Assembly: GCA_023418595.1 (NCBI GenBank) | Contig: JAEZZI010000008.1 | Span: 1 to 55,401 of the forward strand | Direction of reading: 5' to 3' | From: Pseudomonadota bacterium | Lineage (GTDB): Bacteria; Pseudomonadota; Alphaproteobacteria; Sphingomonadales; Sphingomonadaceae | DNA: 55,401 nt | Part shown: positions 7,979 through 16,445 of the stretch, piece after piece | Numbering within the stretch: position 1 is the stretch's first letter | Layout: every line of letters begins with the position of its first letter | The notes under the pieces: model-generated | What the model was told of the DNA's origin: nothing | What the model saw: only the letters and a program-made list of their open reading frames with translations | Databases searched by the model: none | Translations under genes and position numbers: made by a program

Positions 7979-8926
7979 TTGACCGACGACACCTCCCCCC
8001 AATCGCCCGAGGCGCGGGCGAAGAAGCCGTTCCGCAGGCGCCTGGAGCAGATGGGCGTCAGCGAACGCGTGCTGGAGGTGACCAAACGCGTGCTTGTCGG
8101 CACCTATACCGACGGCTTCACCCACGCGGGCAACCTCGCCTACCTCTCACTACTAACGCTGTTCCCGTTCTTCATCGTCGCTGCGGCGCTGGCGCGCCTC
8201 TTCGGGCGGACCGGGGACAGTCTCCAGGCGCTCAACGCATTCCTTCAGACCGTGCCTCCGGAAGTCGCGACCCTCTTGCAGAAACCGGTGGTCGATGTAC
8301 TGGCTGCGCGATCGGGCAATCTGTTGTGGATCGGCGCGCTGGTCGGGCTGTGGACCACCGCCAGCTTTATCGAGACGGTGCGCGACATTCTACGCCGGGC
8401 GTACGGCGTGCCGTTCAGCCGGCCGTTCTGGGAATATCGGCTGACCTCGGTCGGGATCATCATCGGTTCCGTCATCATGGTGCTGATCGCGTTCAGCTTT
8501 CAGATCGTGTTGACCGGGGTCGAACAGTTCATCGTCCGCTTGCTGCCCTTCGCGACCGATGCGGCGCAGATCGTTCAGGTGTTACGGATCGCACCCGCAT
8601 TGGCGTTGTTCGGCGCGCTTTATCTGTTGTTCTACACGCTGACGCCGGGGCGCTATCGCAAGACCAACTGTCCGAAATGGCCGGGTGCGGCCTTTACCGC
8701 CGGATGGTGGATGCTGACGACCGCCTTGCTGCCGCTCGTCCTGTCGTCGCTTGGCAGCTACGATTTGACCTATGGCAGCCTTGCGGGCGTGATGATCGCC
8801 TTGATTTTCTTCTATATCGTGGGATTGGGCGTGGTGATGGGTGCCGAGTTGAATGCGGCGCTGGCGGAAAAGCCGAATGGCGCGCTAGAAGCTCCGTCGA
8901 ACAAGCAGGGGAATGAAGCGGCGTGA
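7979..8926 (+). CDS. YihY/virulence factor BrkB family membrane protein
   Basis: A 315-residue polytopic inner-membrane protein of the YihY/BrkB family, whose function is unknown (older labels as ribonuclease BN are incorrect). Six hydrophobic segments can be seen. The family pattern includes HAGNLAYLSLLTLFPFFIVAAA, LWTTASFIETVRDILRRAYG and YGSLAGVMIALIFFYIVGLGVVMGAELNAAL. No ATG fits the N-terminus: an ATG at 7968 is in another frame and ends at once. The TTG at 7979 is therefore the likely start. Its stop overlaps the GTG of fabI (GTGA), so the two are co-translated. Confidence 0.9.
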   Translation: MTDDTSPQSPEARAKKPFRRRLEQMGVSERVLEVTKRVLVGTYTDGFTHAGNLAYLSLLTLFPFFIVAAALARLFGRTGDSLQALNAFLQTVPPEVATLLQKPVVDVLAARSGNLLWIGALVGLWTTASFIETVRDILRRAYGVPFSRPFWEYRLTSVGIIIGSVIMVLIAFSFQIVLTGVEQFIVRLLPFATDAAQIVQVLRIAPALALFGALYLLFYTLTPGRYRKTNCPKWPGAAFTAGWWMLTTALLPLVLSSLGSYDLTYGSLAGVMIALIFFYIVGLGVVMGAELNAALAEKPNGALEAPSNKQGNEAA

Positions 8927-9726
8927 CGGGATTGATGGCAGGAAAGCGCGGGCTGATCATGGGCCTCGCCAATGATCGCTCGCTGGCATGGGGCATCGCC
9001 AAGAAACTGGCCGAGCACGGCGCGGAAATGGCGTTCAGCTATCAGGGCGAAGCGCTGGAAAAGCGGGTGCGGCCGCTGGCGGAGCAGCTTGGCTGCGATT
9101 TTCTGATCGAATGCGACGTGTCGGACATGGCCGATCTCGATCGCGCGTTCGATGAATTGAAGGCGCGGTGGGAGACGATCGATTTCGTCGTCCATGCGAT
9201 CGGCTTTTCGGACAAGAACGAACTGCGCGGGCGTTACTACGACACCAGCCTCGACAATTTCCTGATGACCATGAACATCTCGGTCTATTCGTTCACCGCC
9301 GTCTGCAAGCGCGCGCAGGCGATGATGCCGAACGGCGGAAGCCTGCTGACGCTAACCTATTACGGGTCGGAAAAGGTCGTGCCGCATTACAACGTCATGG
9401 GCGTGGCGAAATCGGCGCTTGATACCAGCGTCCAGTATCTCGCCGTCGATCTCGGTCGCGACAATATCCGCGTCAACGCGATCTCGGCAGGACCGATCAA
9501 GACGCTGGCGGCATCGGGCATCGGCGATCTCCGCTACATCCTCAAATGGAACGAGCTGAACGCGCCGCTGAAGCGCAACGTGACGATCGAGGATGTCGGC
9601 GGCTCCGGCCTCTATTTCCTGTCCGACCTGTCGAGCGGCGTGACCGGCGAAATCCACCATGTCGATGCCGGCTATCACGTCGTCGGCATGAAGGCCGAGG
9701 ACGCGCCCGACATCGCGCTGAGCTGA
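8923..9726 (+). CDS. fabI: Enoyl-[acyl-carrier-protein] reductase (NADH)
   Basis: FabI performs the last reduction of each fatty-acid elongation round, in the cytoplasm. It is a 267-residue atypical short-chain dehydrogenase with the nucleotide-binding GLANDRSLAWGIAK segment, FSYQGEALEKRV, and the active-site pair Tyr156 (HYNVMG) and Lys163 (VAKSALD) in the Y-x6-K spacing characteristic of FabI. The C-terminal VTGEIHHVDAGYHVVGM is also typical. The GTG at 8923 overlaps the yihY stop. An internal ATG (MAGKRG, four codons in) is an alternative start. Confidence 0.96.
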   Translation: MTGLMAGKRGLIMGLANDRSLAWGIAKKLAEHGAEMAFSYQGEALEKRVRPLAEQLGCDFLIECDVSDMADLDRAFDELKARWETIDFVVHAIGFSDKNELRGRYYDTSLDNFLMTMNISVYSFTAVCKRAQAMMPNGGSLLTLTYYGSEKVVPHYNVMGVAKSALDTSVQYLAVDLGRDNIRVNAISAGPIKTLAASGIGDLRYILKWNELNAPLKRNVTIEDVGGSGLYFLSDLSSGVTGEIHHVDAGYHVVGMKAEDAPDIALS

Positions 9727-9739
9727 TCGGGAGGCGCGC

Positions 9740-10261
9740 GTGACGATCGAGGTAAGAGTCGCGCGGCCCGAGGACGTTCCCGCAATCGACGCGCTGCTGC
9801 GCACAAGCTTTCCTGCGCCCGACGAAGCCTTGCTGGTGCAACGGTTGTGCATGGACGGCGACATGGTGCTGGCGATGGTGGCCGAGGAAGCCGAAGCGCT
9901 GGCGGGCGTTGCGGTGTTCAGCCGGATGAATGTCAAGGTGGCGGCCAAGCCGATTGCCGCGGTCGCATTGGCGCCGGTTGCGACCGCGTCCGGCCACCGG
10001 CGGCAGGGCGTAGCGGAGGCGTTGGTCGCAGTGGGCCATGACCGGCTTCGCGATGCCCAAGTCATGCTGTCTTTCGTGCTTGGCGATCCGGCCTATTACG
10101 GACGCTTCGGCTATGCCGCCGATTGGGCCACGGGCTTCGACAGCCCCTATGCCGGGGAGTATTTCATGGCCGTGCCCTTGCAGGACGGCGCGATGCCGTG
10201 CGGCGTTCGCGGGCGGTGCGATCATGCCGCGGCGTTCGCCATGCTGGGGGAAGACGCATGA
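9740..10261 (+). CDS. GNAT-family N-acetyltransferase, YhbS-like
   Basis: A 173-residue acetyl-CoA-dependent acyltransferase of the GNAT superfamily. The acetyl-CoA binding segment is ATASGHRRQGVAEALV, and the downstream VLGDPAYYGRFGYAADWA is characteristic of the YhbS-type subgroup. The substrate cannot be predicted. The GTG at 9740 follows fabI by 13 bases and the stop overlaps the ATG of aroC (ATGA). This places it in a yihY-fabI-GNAT-aroC run of tightly packed genes. Confidence 0.9.
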   Translation: MTIEVRVARPEDVPAIDALLRTSFPAPDEALLVQRLCMDGDMVLAMVAEEAEALAGVAVFSRMNVKVAAKPIAAVALAPVATASGHRRQGVAEALVAVGHDRLRDAQVMLSFVLGDPAYYGRFGYAADWATGFDSPYAGEYFMAVPLQDGAMPCGVRGRCDHAAAFAMLGEDA

Positions 10262-11325
10262 GCTGGAACAGTTTCGGGCGGGTGTTCCGCTTCACCACCT
10301 GGGGCGAGAGCCACGGTCCGGCGCTTGGTGTCGTCATCGACGGGTGCCCGCCGGGGATCGCGGTGTCGGAAGGCGACATCCAGCCGTTTCTCGACAAACG
10401 TCGTCCGGGCGCGTCGCGCTTCACGACGCAGCGTCGCGAGCCGGATCAGGTGCGCATCCTGTCTGGGGTGTTCGACGGCCGCACGACCGGCACGCCGATT
10501 TCGCTGATGATCGAGAATGTCGATCAGCGGTCCAAGGACTATTCCGAGGTCGCCAAGGCCTATCGCCCAGGCCATGCCGATTACGCCTATGATGCCAAAT
10601 ACGGGTTTCGCGATTATCGCGGCGGCGGACGGTCTTCGGCGCGCGAGACGGCGGCGCGGGTCGCGGCGGGGGCGGTCGCGCGGCTGGTGATCCCGGAAGT
10701 GACGATCACCGGCTGGGTCGAGGCGATCGGCGGCGATGCGATCGATCCGGCGCAGTTCGACGCGGGCGAGATCACCAACAATCCGTTCTTCGGCCCCGAT
10801 CCCCAAGCGGCGATCCGCTGGGAAGCGGCGGTCGATGCTGCGCGCAAGGCGGGGTCTTCGCTGGGCGCGGTGGTGGTGTGCGAGGCGACCGGCGTGCCGG
10901 CGGGCTGGGGCGCACCAATCTATGCCAAGCTCGACAGCGAGCTGGCGGCGGCGGCGATGTCGATCAATGCGGTGAAAGGTGTCGAGATCGGCGACGGGTT
11001 CGGTGCGGCGGTGCTGTCGGGCGAGGCCAATGCCGATGCGATGCGACCCGGAAACGATGGGCCGGAATTTCTCGCCAACCATGCAGGCGGCATTGCGGGC
11101 GGCATTTCGACCGGGCAGCCAGTGCGGCTTCGCGTTGCGTTCAAGCCGACCAGCTCAATCCTGACGCCGGTCGAGACGATCACTCCCGAAGGCATGGCGA
11201 GCGAGATTGCGACCAAAGGCCGCCACGACCCTTGCGTCGGCATTCGCGGGGTTCCGGTGGTGGAGGCGATGATGGCGCTGGTGCTGGCCGACCAGAAGCT
11301 GTTGCACCGGGCGCAATGTGGCTGA
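10258..11325 (+). CDS. aroC: Chorismate synthase
   Basis: AroC converts 5-enolpyruvylshikimate 3-phosphate to chorismate with reduced FMN, the last shared step of aromatic amino acid and folate synthesis. The 355-residue product contains the signatures GESHGPALGVVIDGCP near the N-terminus, RYRPGHADYAY-like and RGGGRSSARETAARVAAGA stretches, and GIAGGISTGQPVRLRVAFKP followed by RHDPCVGIRGVPV. Length matches the family. The ATG at 10258 overlaps the preceding stop by 4 bases. Confidence 0.97.
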   Translation: MSWNSFGRVFRFTTWGESHGPALGVVIDGCPPGIAVSEGDIQPFLDKRRPGASRFTTQRREPDQVRILSGVFDGRTTGTPISLMIENVDQRSKDYSEVAKAYRPGHADYAYDAKYGFRDYRGGGRSSARETAARVAAGAVARLVIPEVTITGWVEAIGGDAIDPAQFDAGEITNNPFFGPDPQAAIRWEAAVDAARKAGSSLGAVVVCEATGVPAGWGAPIYAKLDSELAAAAMSINAVKGVEIGDGFGAAVLSGEANADAMRPGNDGPEFLANHAGGIAGGISTGQPVRLRVAFKPTSSILTPVETITPEGMASEIATKGRHDPCVGIRGVPVVEAMMALVLADQKLLHRAQCG

Positions 11326-11380
11326 AATAAGGCTCGCTTCGCCGGTTGGTGAGTGATTCAAAGGACGAGCCGAACTTCAA

Positions 11381-11402
11381 AAATGGCGCAAAATCGCCAT
11401 TT
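11381..11402 (+). terminator. Hairpin after aroC
   Basis: A perfect 8-base stem (AAATGGCG / CGCCATTT) with a 6-base loop lies 55 bases after the aroC stop. Only a short mixed T tract follows, so it is either a weak terminator or a structured 5' region of the next gene. Confidence 0.4.
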
Positions 11403-11442
11403 CCGTTGTTGTAAGGGGCGACACAACACGGAGAAATCTGAA

Positions 11443-11700
11443 ATGCGTACCAAAGCACTTGCTTCTGCCTTGATCCTGTTCGGTTCGACCGCCGCCCTTG
11501 CGCAGGTTGCCGATACCCAGGACGCGCCGGTAGAAAACAACGCCCAGGCGGAGGAAGCTTGGGATAACAGCGCAACCACAACCGACCCGGTGCCTGCGGA
11601 GGAAACCACCCCGCCCGCGCCGACCGAGGAGCCGACGGGCGAGCCGAGCGAGGACGACCTCACAACCCCGCCGACCGACCCAACCCCGCCTCAGGGTTGA
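11443..11700 (+). CDS. Small exported Pro/Glu/Thr-rich protein
   Basis: This 85-residue protein begins with a clear Sec signal peptide (MRTKALASALILFGSTAALA, cleavage probably at ALA-Q). The remaining roughly 64 residues are dominated by Pro, Glu, Thr and Asp and look disordered and acidic. No enzymatic domain is recognisable. The ATG at 11443 is preceded by a purine-rich ribosome-binding region (GGAGAAA), and the gene is closed by a strong terminator, which supports it being real. The function is unknown; a periplasmic or secreted linker-like protein is the most that can be said. Confidence 0.75.
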   Translation: MRTKALASALILFGSTAALAQVADTQDAPVENNAQAEEAWDNSATTTDPVPAEETTPPAPTEEPTGEPSEDDLTTPPTDPTPPQG

Positions 11701-11716
11701 GCCGGAACGTAAAAAA

Positions 11717-11746
11717 GGGCCGGGAAGCAATTCCCGGCCCTTTTTT
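11717..11746. terminator. Bidirectional intrinsic terminator
   Basis: The stem GGGCCGGGAA / TTCCCGGCCC with a GCAA loop is followed by six T on the plus strand and preceded by six A. It can stop transcription both from the small exported gene and from the convergent bkd operon. Confidence 0.9.
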
Positions 11747-11778
11747 CGTGCGTGCTTCACGGGAGCGCCGGTCGGCCC

Positions 11779-13104
11779 TCAATCCGCGAAGAGCAGAACC
11801 GGCGTTTCCACCAGTTTTTTCAGCGCCTGGATATAGCTGGCGGCGTCCCAGCCATCGACGACGCGGTGGTCGCAGCTGATCGAAAAATTCATCAGCTTGG
11901 CACGCACGATGTCGTCGCCCTGGAATACCGGGCGTTCGACGATCTTGTTGGGGCCGAGGATCGCGACTTCGGGGCGGTTGATGACCGGGGTCGTCGCGAT
12001 ACCGCCTAGCGGGCCAAGTGAGGTGATGGTGATCGTCGATCCCGAGATTTCGTCGGACTTGGCCTTGCCGGTGCGGGCCGCATCGGCGAGCCGGGTGATC
12101 TCGCTCGCCAATTGCCAGACATTCATGTCCTGCGCGTCACGAATGACGGGGACCATCAGGCCGGCATCGGTCTGCGTCGCCATACCAAGGTGCACGCGGC
12201 CCGAACGCGTCACCACGCCCGCCTCGTCGTCATAGCGTGCGTTAAGCATCGGGAATTGCGGCAAGGTGCGGCAGATCGCGACGATCAGGAAGGGCAGCAT
12301 CGTCAGCTTCGGACGGTTGCCGCGGTTGTTGTTCAGCGCGGCTCGCATGTCTTCGAGCGCGGTTACGTCGATTTCGTCGACATAGGTGAAGTGCGGGATG
12401 TTGCGCTTCGACGCCGCCATGTTCTCGGCAATGCGGCGACGCATGCCGATGACCTTGACGGTCTCGTCCGCGCGCGCGCGGCTGACGTGCGGCGCGTGAT
12501 AGCCCTCGCCGCTGCCATAGCGGAGAAACGCGTCGAGATCGGCGTGGCGGATGCGGTCGCCATCGGTTTTGACCGACGCGAGATCGATGCCGAGTTCACG
12601 CGCGCGCTGGCGCACCGCGGGGGAGGCAAGCGCTTTGTGGTCCGCCTTGCGCGCCGCGCCTTCTCCGTTCGTGTCGAGCGCAGTCGAGACACGTTCCTCT
12701 TCGCGCGCGGCAGGTTTCTCGACTTCGCTCGAAACCAACGGAGTGGGGGCGGGTGCCGATGCCGGAGCCGCAGCGGGAGCCGCATCCTCCTCCACACCCG
12801 GCGTTTCGGCCTCGATCTGCTCGACGGCCTCGTCCGAAGCGGGCGCGGCGTCGGCCGCGTCGCTTTCGGTTTCGATCACCACCAAAGTCGATCCGATCGC
12901 AACCTGATCGCCGACTTCGCCTGCCAACTCCACGACGGTGCCTGCGACCGGCGATTCCATTTCGACCGTGGCCTTGTCGGTCATCATGTCGGCGATCTGC
13001 TGGTCTTCCTCGACCCGGTCGCCGACCTTGATATGCCATGCCACGATTTCGGCTTCGGAAATGCCTTCGCCAATGTCCGGCAGGCGGAATTTGAACTGCG
13101 CCAT
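11779..13104 (-). CDS. bkdB: Branched-chain 2-oxoacid dehydrogenase E2 (dihydrolipoamide acyltransferase)
   Basis: This is the 441-residue core acyltransferase of a 2-oxoacid dehydrogenase complex. Its order is a single lipoyl domain (residues 1-78, lipoylated Lys44 in TDKATVE), an Ala/Pro/Glu-rich linker, a peripheral-subunit-binding domain (ALASPAVRQRARELGIDL, about 160-195) and the catalytic domain ending with DHRVVDGWDAASYIQ. The ATG at 13104 is the only start giving an intact lipoyl domain. It lies 2 bases after the E1 beta stop. The linker (about residues 121-148) is encoded by a chromosomal palindromic repeat read in frame, described separately. Partner subunits indicate branched-chain rather than pyruvate dehydrogenase use; that substrate call is inferred. 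Confidence 0.93.
   Translation of the reverse strand: MAQFKFRLPDIGEGISEAEIVAWHIKVGDRVEEDQQIADMMTDKATVEMESPVAGTVVELAGEVGDQVAIGSTLVVIETESDAADAAPASDEAVEQIEAETPGVEEDAAPAAAPASAPAPTPLVSSEVEKPAAREEERVSTALDTNGEGAARKADHKALASPAVRQRARELGIDLASVKTDGDRIRHADLDAFLRYGSGEGYHAPHVSRARADETVKVIGMRRRIAENMAASKRNIPHFTYVDEIDVTALEDMRAALNNNRGNRPKLTMLPFLIVAICRTLPQFPMLNARYDDEAGVVTRSGRVHLGMATQTDAGLMVPVIRDAQDMNVWQLASEITRLADAARTGKAKSDEISGSTITITSLGPLGGIATTPVINRPEVAILGPNKIVERPVFQGDDIVRAKLMNFSISCDHRVVDGWDAASYIQALKKLVETPVLLFAD
12663..12743. repeat. Palindromic repeat inserted in frame within the E2 gene
   Basis: A diverged copy of the TTCGAG palindrome family lies wholly inside bkdB. On the coding strand the arms read PLVSSEVEK and RVSTALDTNG, separated by a few charged residues. 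The reading frame stays open. It falls in the flexible linker between the lipoyl and subunit-binding domains, where extra residues should be tolerated. Confidence 0.85.
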
Positions 13105-13106
13105 GC

Positions 13107-14189
13107 TTAGTCCTTCATGATCTTTTTGAGCGCCATGCCGATCCGCACGGGTCCGGGGAAATAGGCCCATTCCAGGCTGTGCGGGTAGGGCGTGTCGAAA
13201 CCGGTGACGCGTTCGACCGGCGCCTCTAGGTGATAGAAGCAGCGTTCCTGCACCAATGCCGACAGTTCCGCGCCGAACCCTTGGGTGCGCGTCGCTTCGT
13301 GGACGATCAGGCAGCGGCCGGTTTTCTTCACCGATTCCTCGATCGTCTCGATGTCCAGCGGGACGAGCGTGCGCAGATCGATGATCTCGGCGTCGATCCC
13401 GGCTTCGCGCACGGCTTCCGCCGCGACATGGACCATCGTGCCGTAGGCGAGCACGGTCAGCGCTTCGCCGGGCCGCACGATCGCCGCCTTGCCCAGCGGG
13501 ATGCGGTAGTAACCGGTGGGGACTTCGCCTGCCGGGTGCTTCGACCAGTTGCTCGCGGGCTTGTCCCAATGGCCGTTGAACGGGCCGTTATAGATGCGCT
13601 TGGGTTCGAAGAAGATGACCGGGTCATTGTCCTCGATCGCGGCGATCAGCAGGCCCTTTGCGTCATAGGGGTTGGACGGGATCACCGTCTTCAGACCCGA
13701 GACATGGGCGAAGATCGCCTCTGGCGACTGGCTGTGCGTCTGGCCACCGAAGATGCCGCCGCCGAACGGCGAGCGCACGGTGATCGGCGCGGTGAATTCG
13801 CCTGCCGAGCGGTAACGCAGCCGTGCGGCCTCCGACACCAACTGGTCGAGCGCGGGATAGATATAGTCGGCGAACTGGATTTCGGGGACCGGGCGCAGGC
13901 CATAGCTGCCCATGCCGACCGCGACGCCGATGATGCCGCATTCGGTGATCGGCGTGTCGAACACGCGGGTCTTGCCGTATTTCTTCTGCAGGCCCGCGGT
14001 CGCGCGGAACACGCCGCCGAAATAGCCGACATCCTCGCCCATCACGATGACGTTGGGGTCGCGGTCCATGAGCACGTCCATCGCCGAATTGATCGCCTGG
14101 ATCATGTTCATGCGGACGGTGTCGCCTTCGCGTTCCGGGGTCGGCGCGATGCGGGCTTCGGGGGTTTCGAGATCGCTCATGTCGCTCAT
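13107..14189 (-). CDS. bkdA2: Branched-chain 2-oxoacid dehydrogenase E1 beta
   Basis: The beta subunit of the thiamine-diphosphate E1 component, 360 residues. It shows the transketolase pyrimidine-binding fold: MIQAINSAMDVLMDRDPNVIVMGEDVG, GVFRATAGLQKKYG, RVFDTPITECGIIGVAVGMG, and the C-terminal LIVHEATRTQGFGAELSALV. EDVGYFGGVFRAT resembles branched-chain enzymes more than pyruvate dehydrogenase. The start at 14189 overlaps the E1 alpha stop (ATGA). A second ATG three codons later is possible. It works with the alpha subunit to decarboxylate 2-oxoacids and pass the acyl group to the E2 lipoyl arm. Confidence 0.93.
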   Translation of the reverse strand: MSDMSDLETPEARIAPTPEREGDTVRMNMIQAINSAMDVLMDRDPNVIVMGEDVGYFGGVFRATAGLQKKYGKTRVFDTPITECGIIGVAVGMGSYGLRPVPEIQFADYIYPALDQLVSEAARLRYRSAGEFTAPITVRSPFGGGIFGGQTHSQSPEAIFAHVSGLKTVIPSNPYDAKGLLIAAIEDNDPVIFFEPKRIYNGPFNGHWDKPASNWSKHPAGEVPTGYYRIPLGKAAIVRPGEALTVLAYGTMVHVAAEAVREAGIDAEIIDLRTLVPLDIETIEESVKKTGRCLIVHEATRTQGFGAELSALVQERCFYHLEAPVERVTGFDTPYPHSLEWAYFPGPVRIGMALKKIMKD

Positions 14190-15487
14190 TTCCGGTCCCA
14201 CGGGCGACCGCTGGTTTCTTCCTCGTCCAGCATCTGCTGGCGCTGTTCCTTCAGATGCCAGGGCATTTCCTCGTACACGCCGTCGAACAGCGTATCGAGC
14301 GGCTGGTGCAGGCCGTGGCCGAGGATGCCGTTCTTTTCGGCTTCCTTCTGCGCGGCCTTCACCTGTTCGGCGAGTTCGAGGTCCTGCGCCGCGTGGCGAT
14401 CCTCGTCCCACTCACCAAGTTTGATCAGGTGGTCCTTCAACCGCTTGATCGGATCGCCGAGCGGCCATCCGGTCGCTTCGTCGGCGCTGCGATATTGCGT
14501 CGGATCGTCCGAGGTCGAATGGCCTTCGGCGCGATAGGTGAAATGCTCGATCAGCGTCGGCCCCTGATTGGTGCGCGCTCGCTCCGCCGCCCATTCGGTC
14601 GCGGCATAGACGGCGAGCGGATCGTTGCCGTCGATGCGAAGCCCGGCGATGCCGTATCCGACCGCACGCGCGGCAAAGGTCGTCGCCTCCGCACCCGCAA
14701 ACCCCGAAAAGCTGGAGATCGCCCACTGATTGTTGACGACATTGAGGATGACCGGCGCGCGATAGACGGTGGCAAAGGTCAGCGCGGAGTGGAAATCTCC
14801 CTCCGCGGTTGATCCTTCGCCGCACCAGGTCGCGGCGATGCGGGTGTCGCCCTTCGCCGCCGACGCCATCGCCCAGCCCACGGCCTGCGGATATTGCGTG
14901 GCAAGGTTGCCCGAGATCGAGAAGAACGCGCCTTCCTTGGTCGAATACATGATCGGCAACTGCTTGCCTTGCAGCCGGTCGGCGCTGTTCGAATAGATCT
15001 GGTTCATCATGTCGACCAGCGGCCAGTCTCGCGCGATCAGGATGCCCTGTTGGCGATAGCTGGGGAAGGTCATGTCGTCGCGTTGCAGCGCCATGGTGGC
15101 GGCGACCGCGACAGCCTCTTCGCCGGTCGCCTTCATGTAGAAGCTGGTCTTGCCCTGGCGCTGGGCGCGGAACATGCGCTCGTCGAACGCGCGCAGCAGC
15201 ACCATGTAGCGGAGCATCTGGCGCAGCTTGTCGGGGGAAAGGCGCGGGTTCCACGGTCCGACCGCTTCGCCATCGTCGTTGAGGACGCGGACCAGCGTGA
15301 ACGCCAGATCGTGGAATTTGTCGGCGGCCTCCGCCGTGTCCGGGCGGCGCTGCTCGCCCGCAGGCGGCACGTCGAAATGGCTGAAATCGACGGCATCGCC
15401 GGGCCGGAATTTCGGCTCGGGCACATGCAGCGACAACCTTGGTAGATTGTGGGGCGGCAAATTGGCGCGCGATGGCTCGCCGGTCAT
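14186..15487 (-). CDS. bkdA1: Branched-chain 2-oxoacid dehydrogenase E1 alpha
   Basis: The 433-residue alpha subunit carries the thiamine-diphosphate binding motif (CGEGSTAEGDFHSAL then VVNNQWAIS). The long N-terminal extension with VLNDDGEAVGPWNPRL is typical of branched-chain rather than pyruvate E1 alpha. The phosphorylation-loop-like stretch YRAEGHSTSDDPTQYRS is also present. It is the first gene of a three-gene minus-strand operon (alpha, beta, E2). No lipoamide dehydrogenase gene is adjacent, so E3 must be supplied from elsewhere. About 280 bases separate it from rnc upstream; they probably hold its promoter, but I see no confident motif. Confidence 0.94.
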   Translation of the reverse strand: MTGEPSRANLPPHNLPRLSLHVPEPKFRPGDAVDFSHFDVPPAGEQRRPDTAEAADKFHDLAFTLVRVLNDDGEAVGPWNPRLSPDKLRQMLRYMVLLRAFDERMFRAQRQGKTSFYMKATGEEAVAVAATMALQRDDMTFPSYRQQGILIARDWPLVDMMNQIYSNSADRLQGKQLPIMYSTKEGAFFSISGNLATQYPQAVGWAMASAAKGDTRIAATWCGEGSTAEGDFHSALTFATVYRAPVILNVVNNQWAISSFSGFAGAEATTFAARAVGYGIAGLRIDGNDPLAVYAATEWAAERARTNQGPTLIEHFTYRAEGHSTSDDPTQYRSADEATGWPLGDPIKRLKDHLIKLGEWDEDRHAAQDLELAEQVKAAQKEAEKNGILGHGLHQPLDTLFDGVYEEMPWHLKEQRQQMLDEEETSGRPWDRK

Positions 15488-15770
15488 GGTCTCTCCCGAG
15501 CAATAAGGGTCTGGTCGCGTCCACAGGAACGCGCGAACCCGGTTCGGCTTCCCTGTTAGATAATTTCAATCGTGATGGCGAGAGGGGGGTGGGCGTTCGG
15601 ACGAAATCCCCGAAATTCGGCGCTTTCGGCAGCGTCACGCGATGGAGGCGCGCCCGTCAAGGACCGTCGCCCCGTCGCTGCCGGAAATCGCGCGCGAACG
15701 GAAATTGCGAGCCGGGCGCGCACCGCGAACGAAAGTCTCCGAAATCGGGGTCGGCGATGCGAGTCGCGAA

Positions 15771-16445
15771 TCAGGCGGATTGCAGCTTTTCGAGCATCGC
15801 CTTGGCCGCCGCGGTTTCCGCTTCCTGCTTCGACGCGCCTTCCGCTTCGACTTCGGCGAGTTTGCCGATCGTCACGCGGACGCGGAAGCGGGGGGCGTGA
15901 TGGGGACCGAAGCGTTCGACGATGGCGTATTCGGGTGGGCGGCGGTTATGCGCGGCGGCCCATTCCTGAAGCGCCGATTTGGGATGCTTGGGCGCGCGGG
16001 TCTGGGTCTCGATCCGGTCGGCCCAGACGCGGCGCACGAAATCGCGGGCGGCGTCAATGCCGTGATCGAGATAGAGCGCGCCGATCAGCGCCTCCATCAC
16101 GTCGCCCAGCACATTGTCGCTGTTGCCCGCCCCGTCGTCGCGCGCCTGCTTGCCCAGCTTCAGCCGCGAGGAGACGCCGATTTCGCGCGCGACCTCGGCA
16201 CAGGCCGCGCCCGTCACCAGCGCGTTGATCCGGCGCGACAATTTGCCTTCGGGCTCGTCGGGGAAGCGTTCGAACAGCCAGTCGGCCATGACCAAGCCGA
16301 GCACGCGGTCGCCGAGAAATTCCAGCCGTTCGTAATTCTCGACCGCCTGGCTGCCATGCGTCAGTGCGCGGGCATAGGGGGCGAGGCCGCCGGGCTTGCG
16401 ACCGAAGGTTTCGGTCAGCCAGGCGGCGAGGTCGGCGTCGCTCAA
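15771..16445 (-). CDS. rnc: Ribonuclease III
   Basis: RNase III cleaves double-stranded RNA and processes the rRNA precursor. The 224-residue product has the nuclease signature ERLEFLGDRVLG at residues 39-50, the second acidic cluster DNVLGDVMEALIGALYLD, and a C-terminal double-stranded RNA-binding domain (KSALQEWAAAHNRRPPEYAIV through KQEAETAAAKAMLEKL). No ATG exists near the N-terminus. The TTG at 16445 overlaps the lepB stop as TTGA and gives a normal length. The lepB-rnc order is conserved in many bacteria and supports the call. Confidence 0.94.
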   Translation of the reverse strand: MSDADLAAWLTETFGRKPGGLAPYARALTHGSQAVENYERLEFLGDRVLGLVMADWLFERFPDEPEGKLSRRINALVTGAACAEVAREIGVSSRLKLGKQARDDGAGNSDNVLGDVMEALIGALYLDHGIDAARDFVRRVWADRIETQTRAPKHPKSALQEWAAAHNRRPPEYAIVERFGPHHAPRFRVRVTIGKLAEVEAEGASKQEAETAAAKAMLEKLQSA

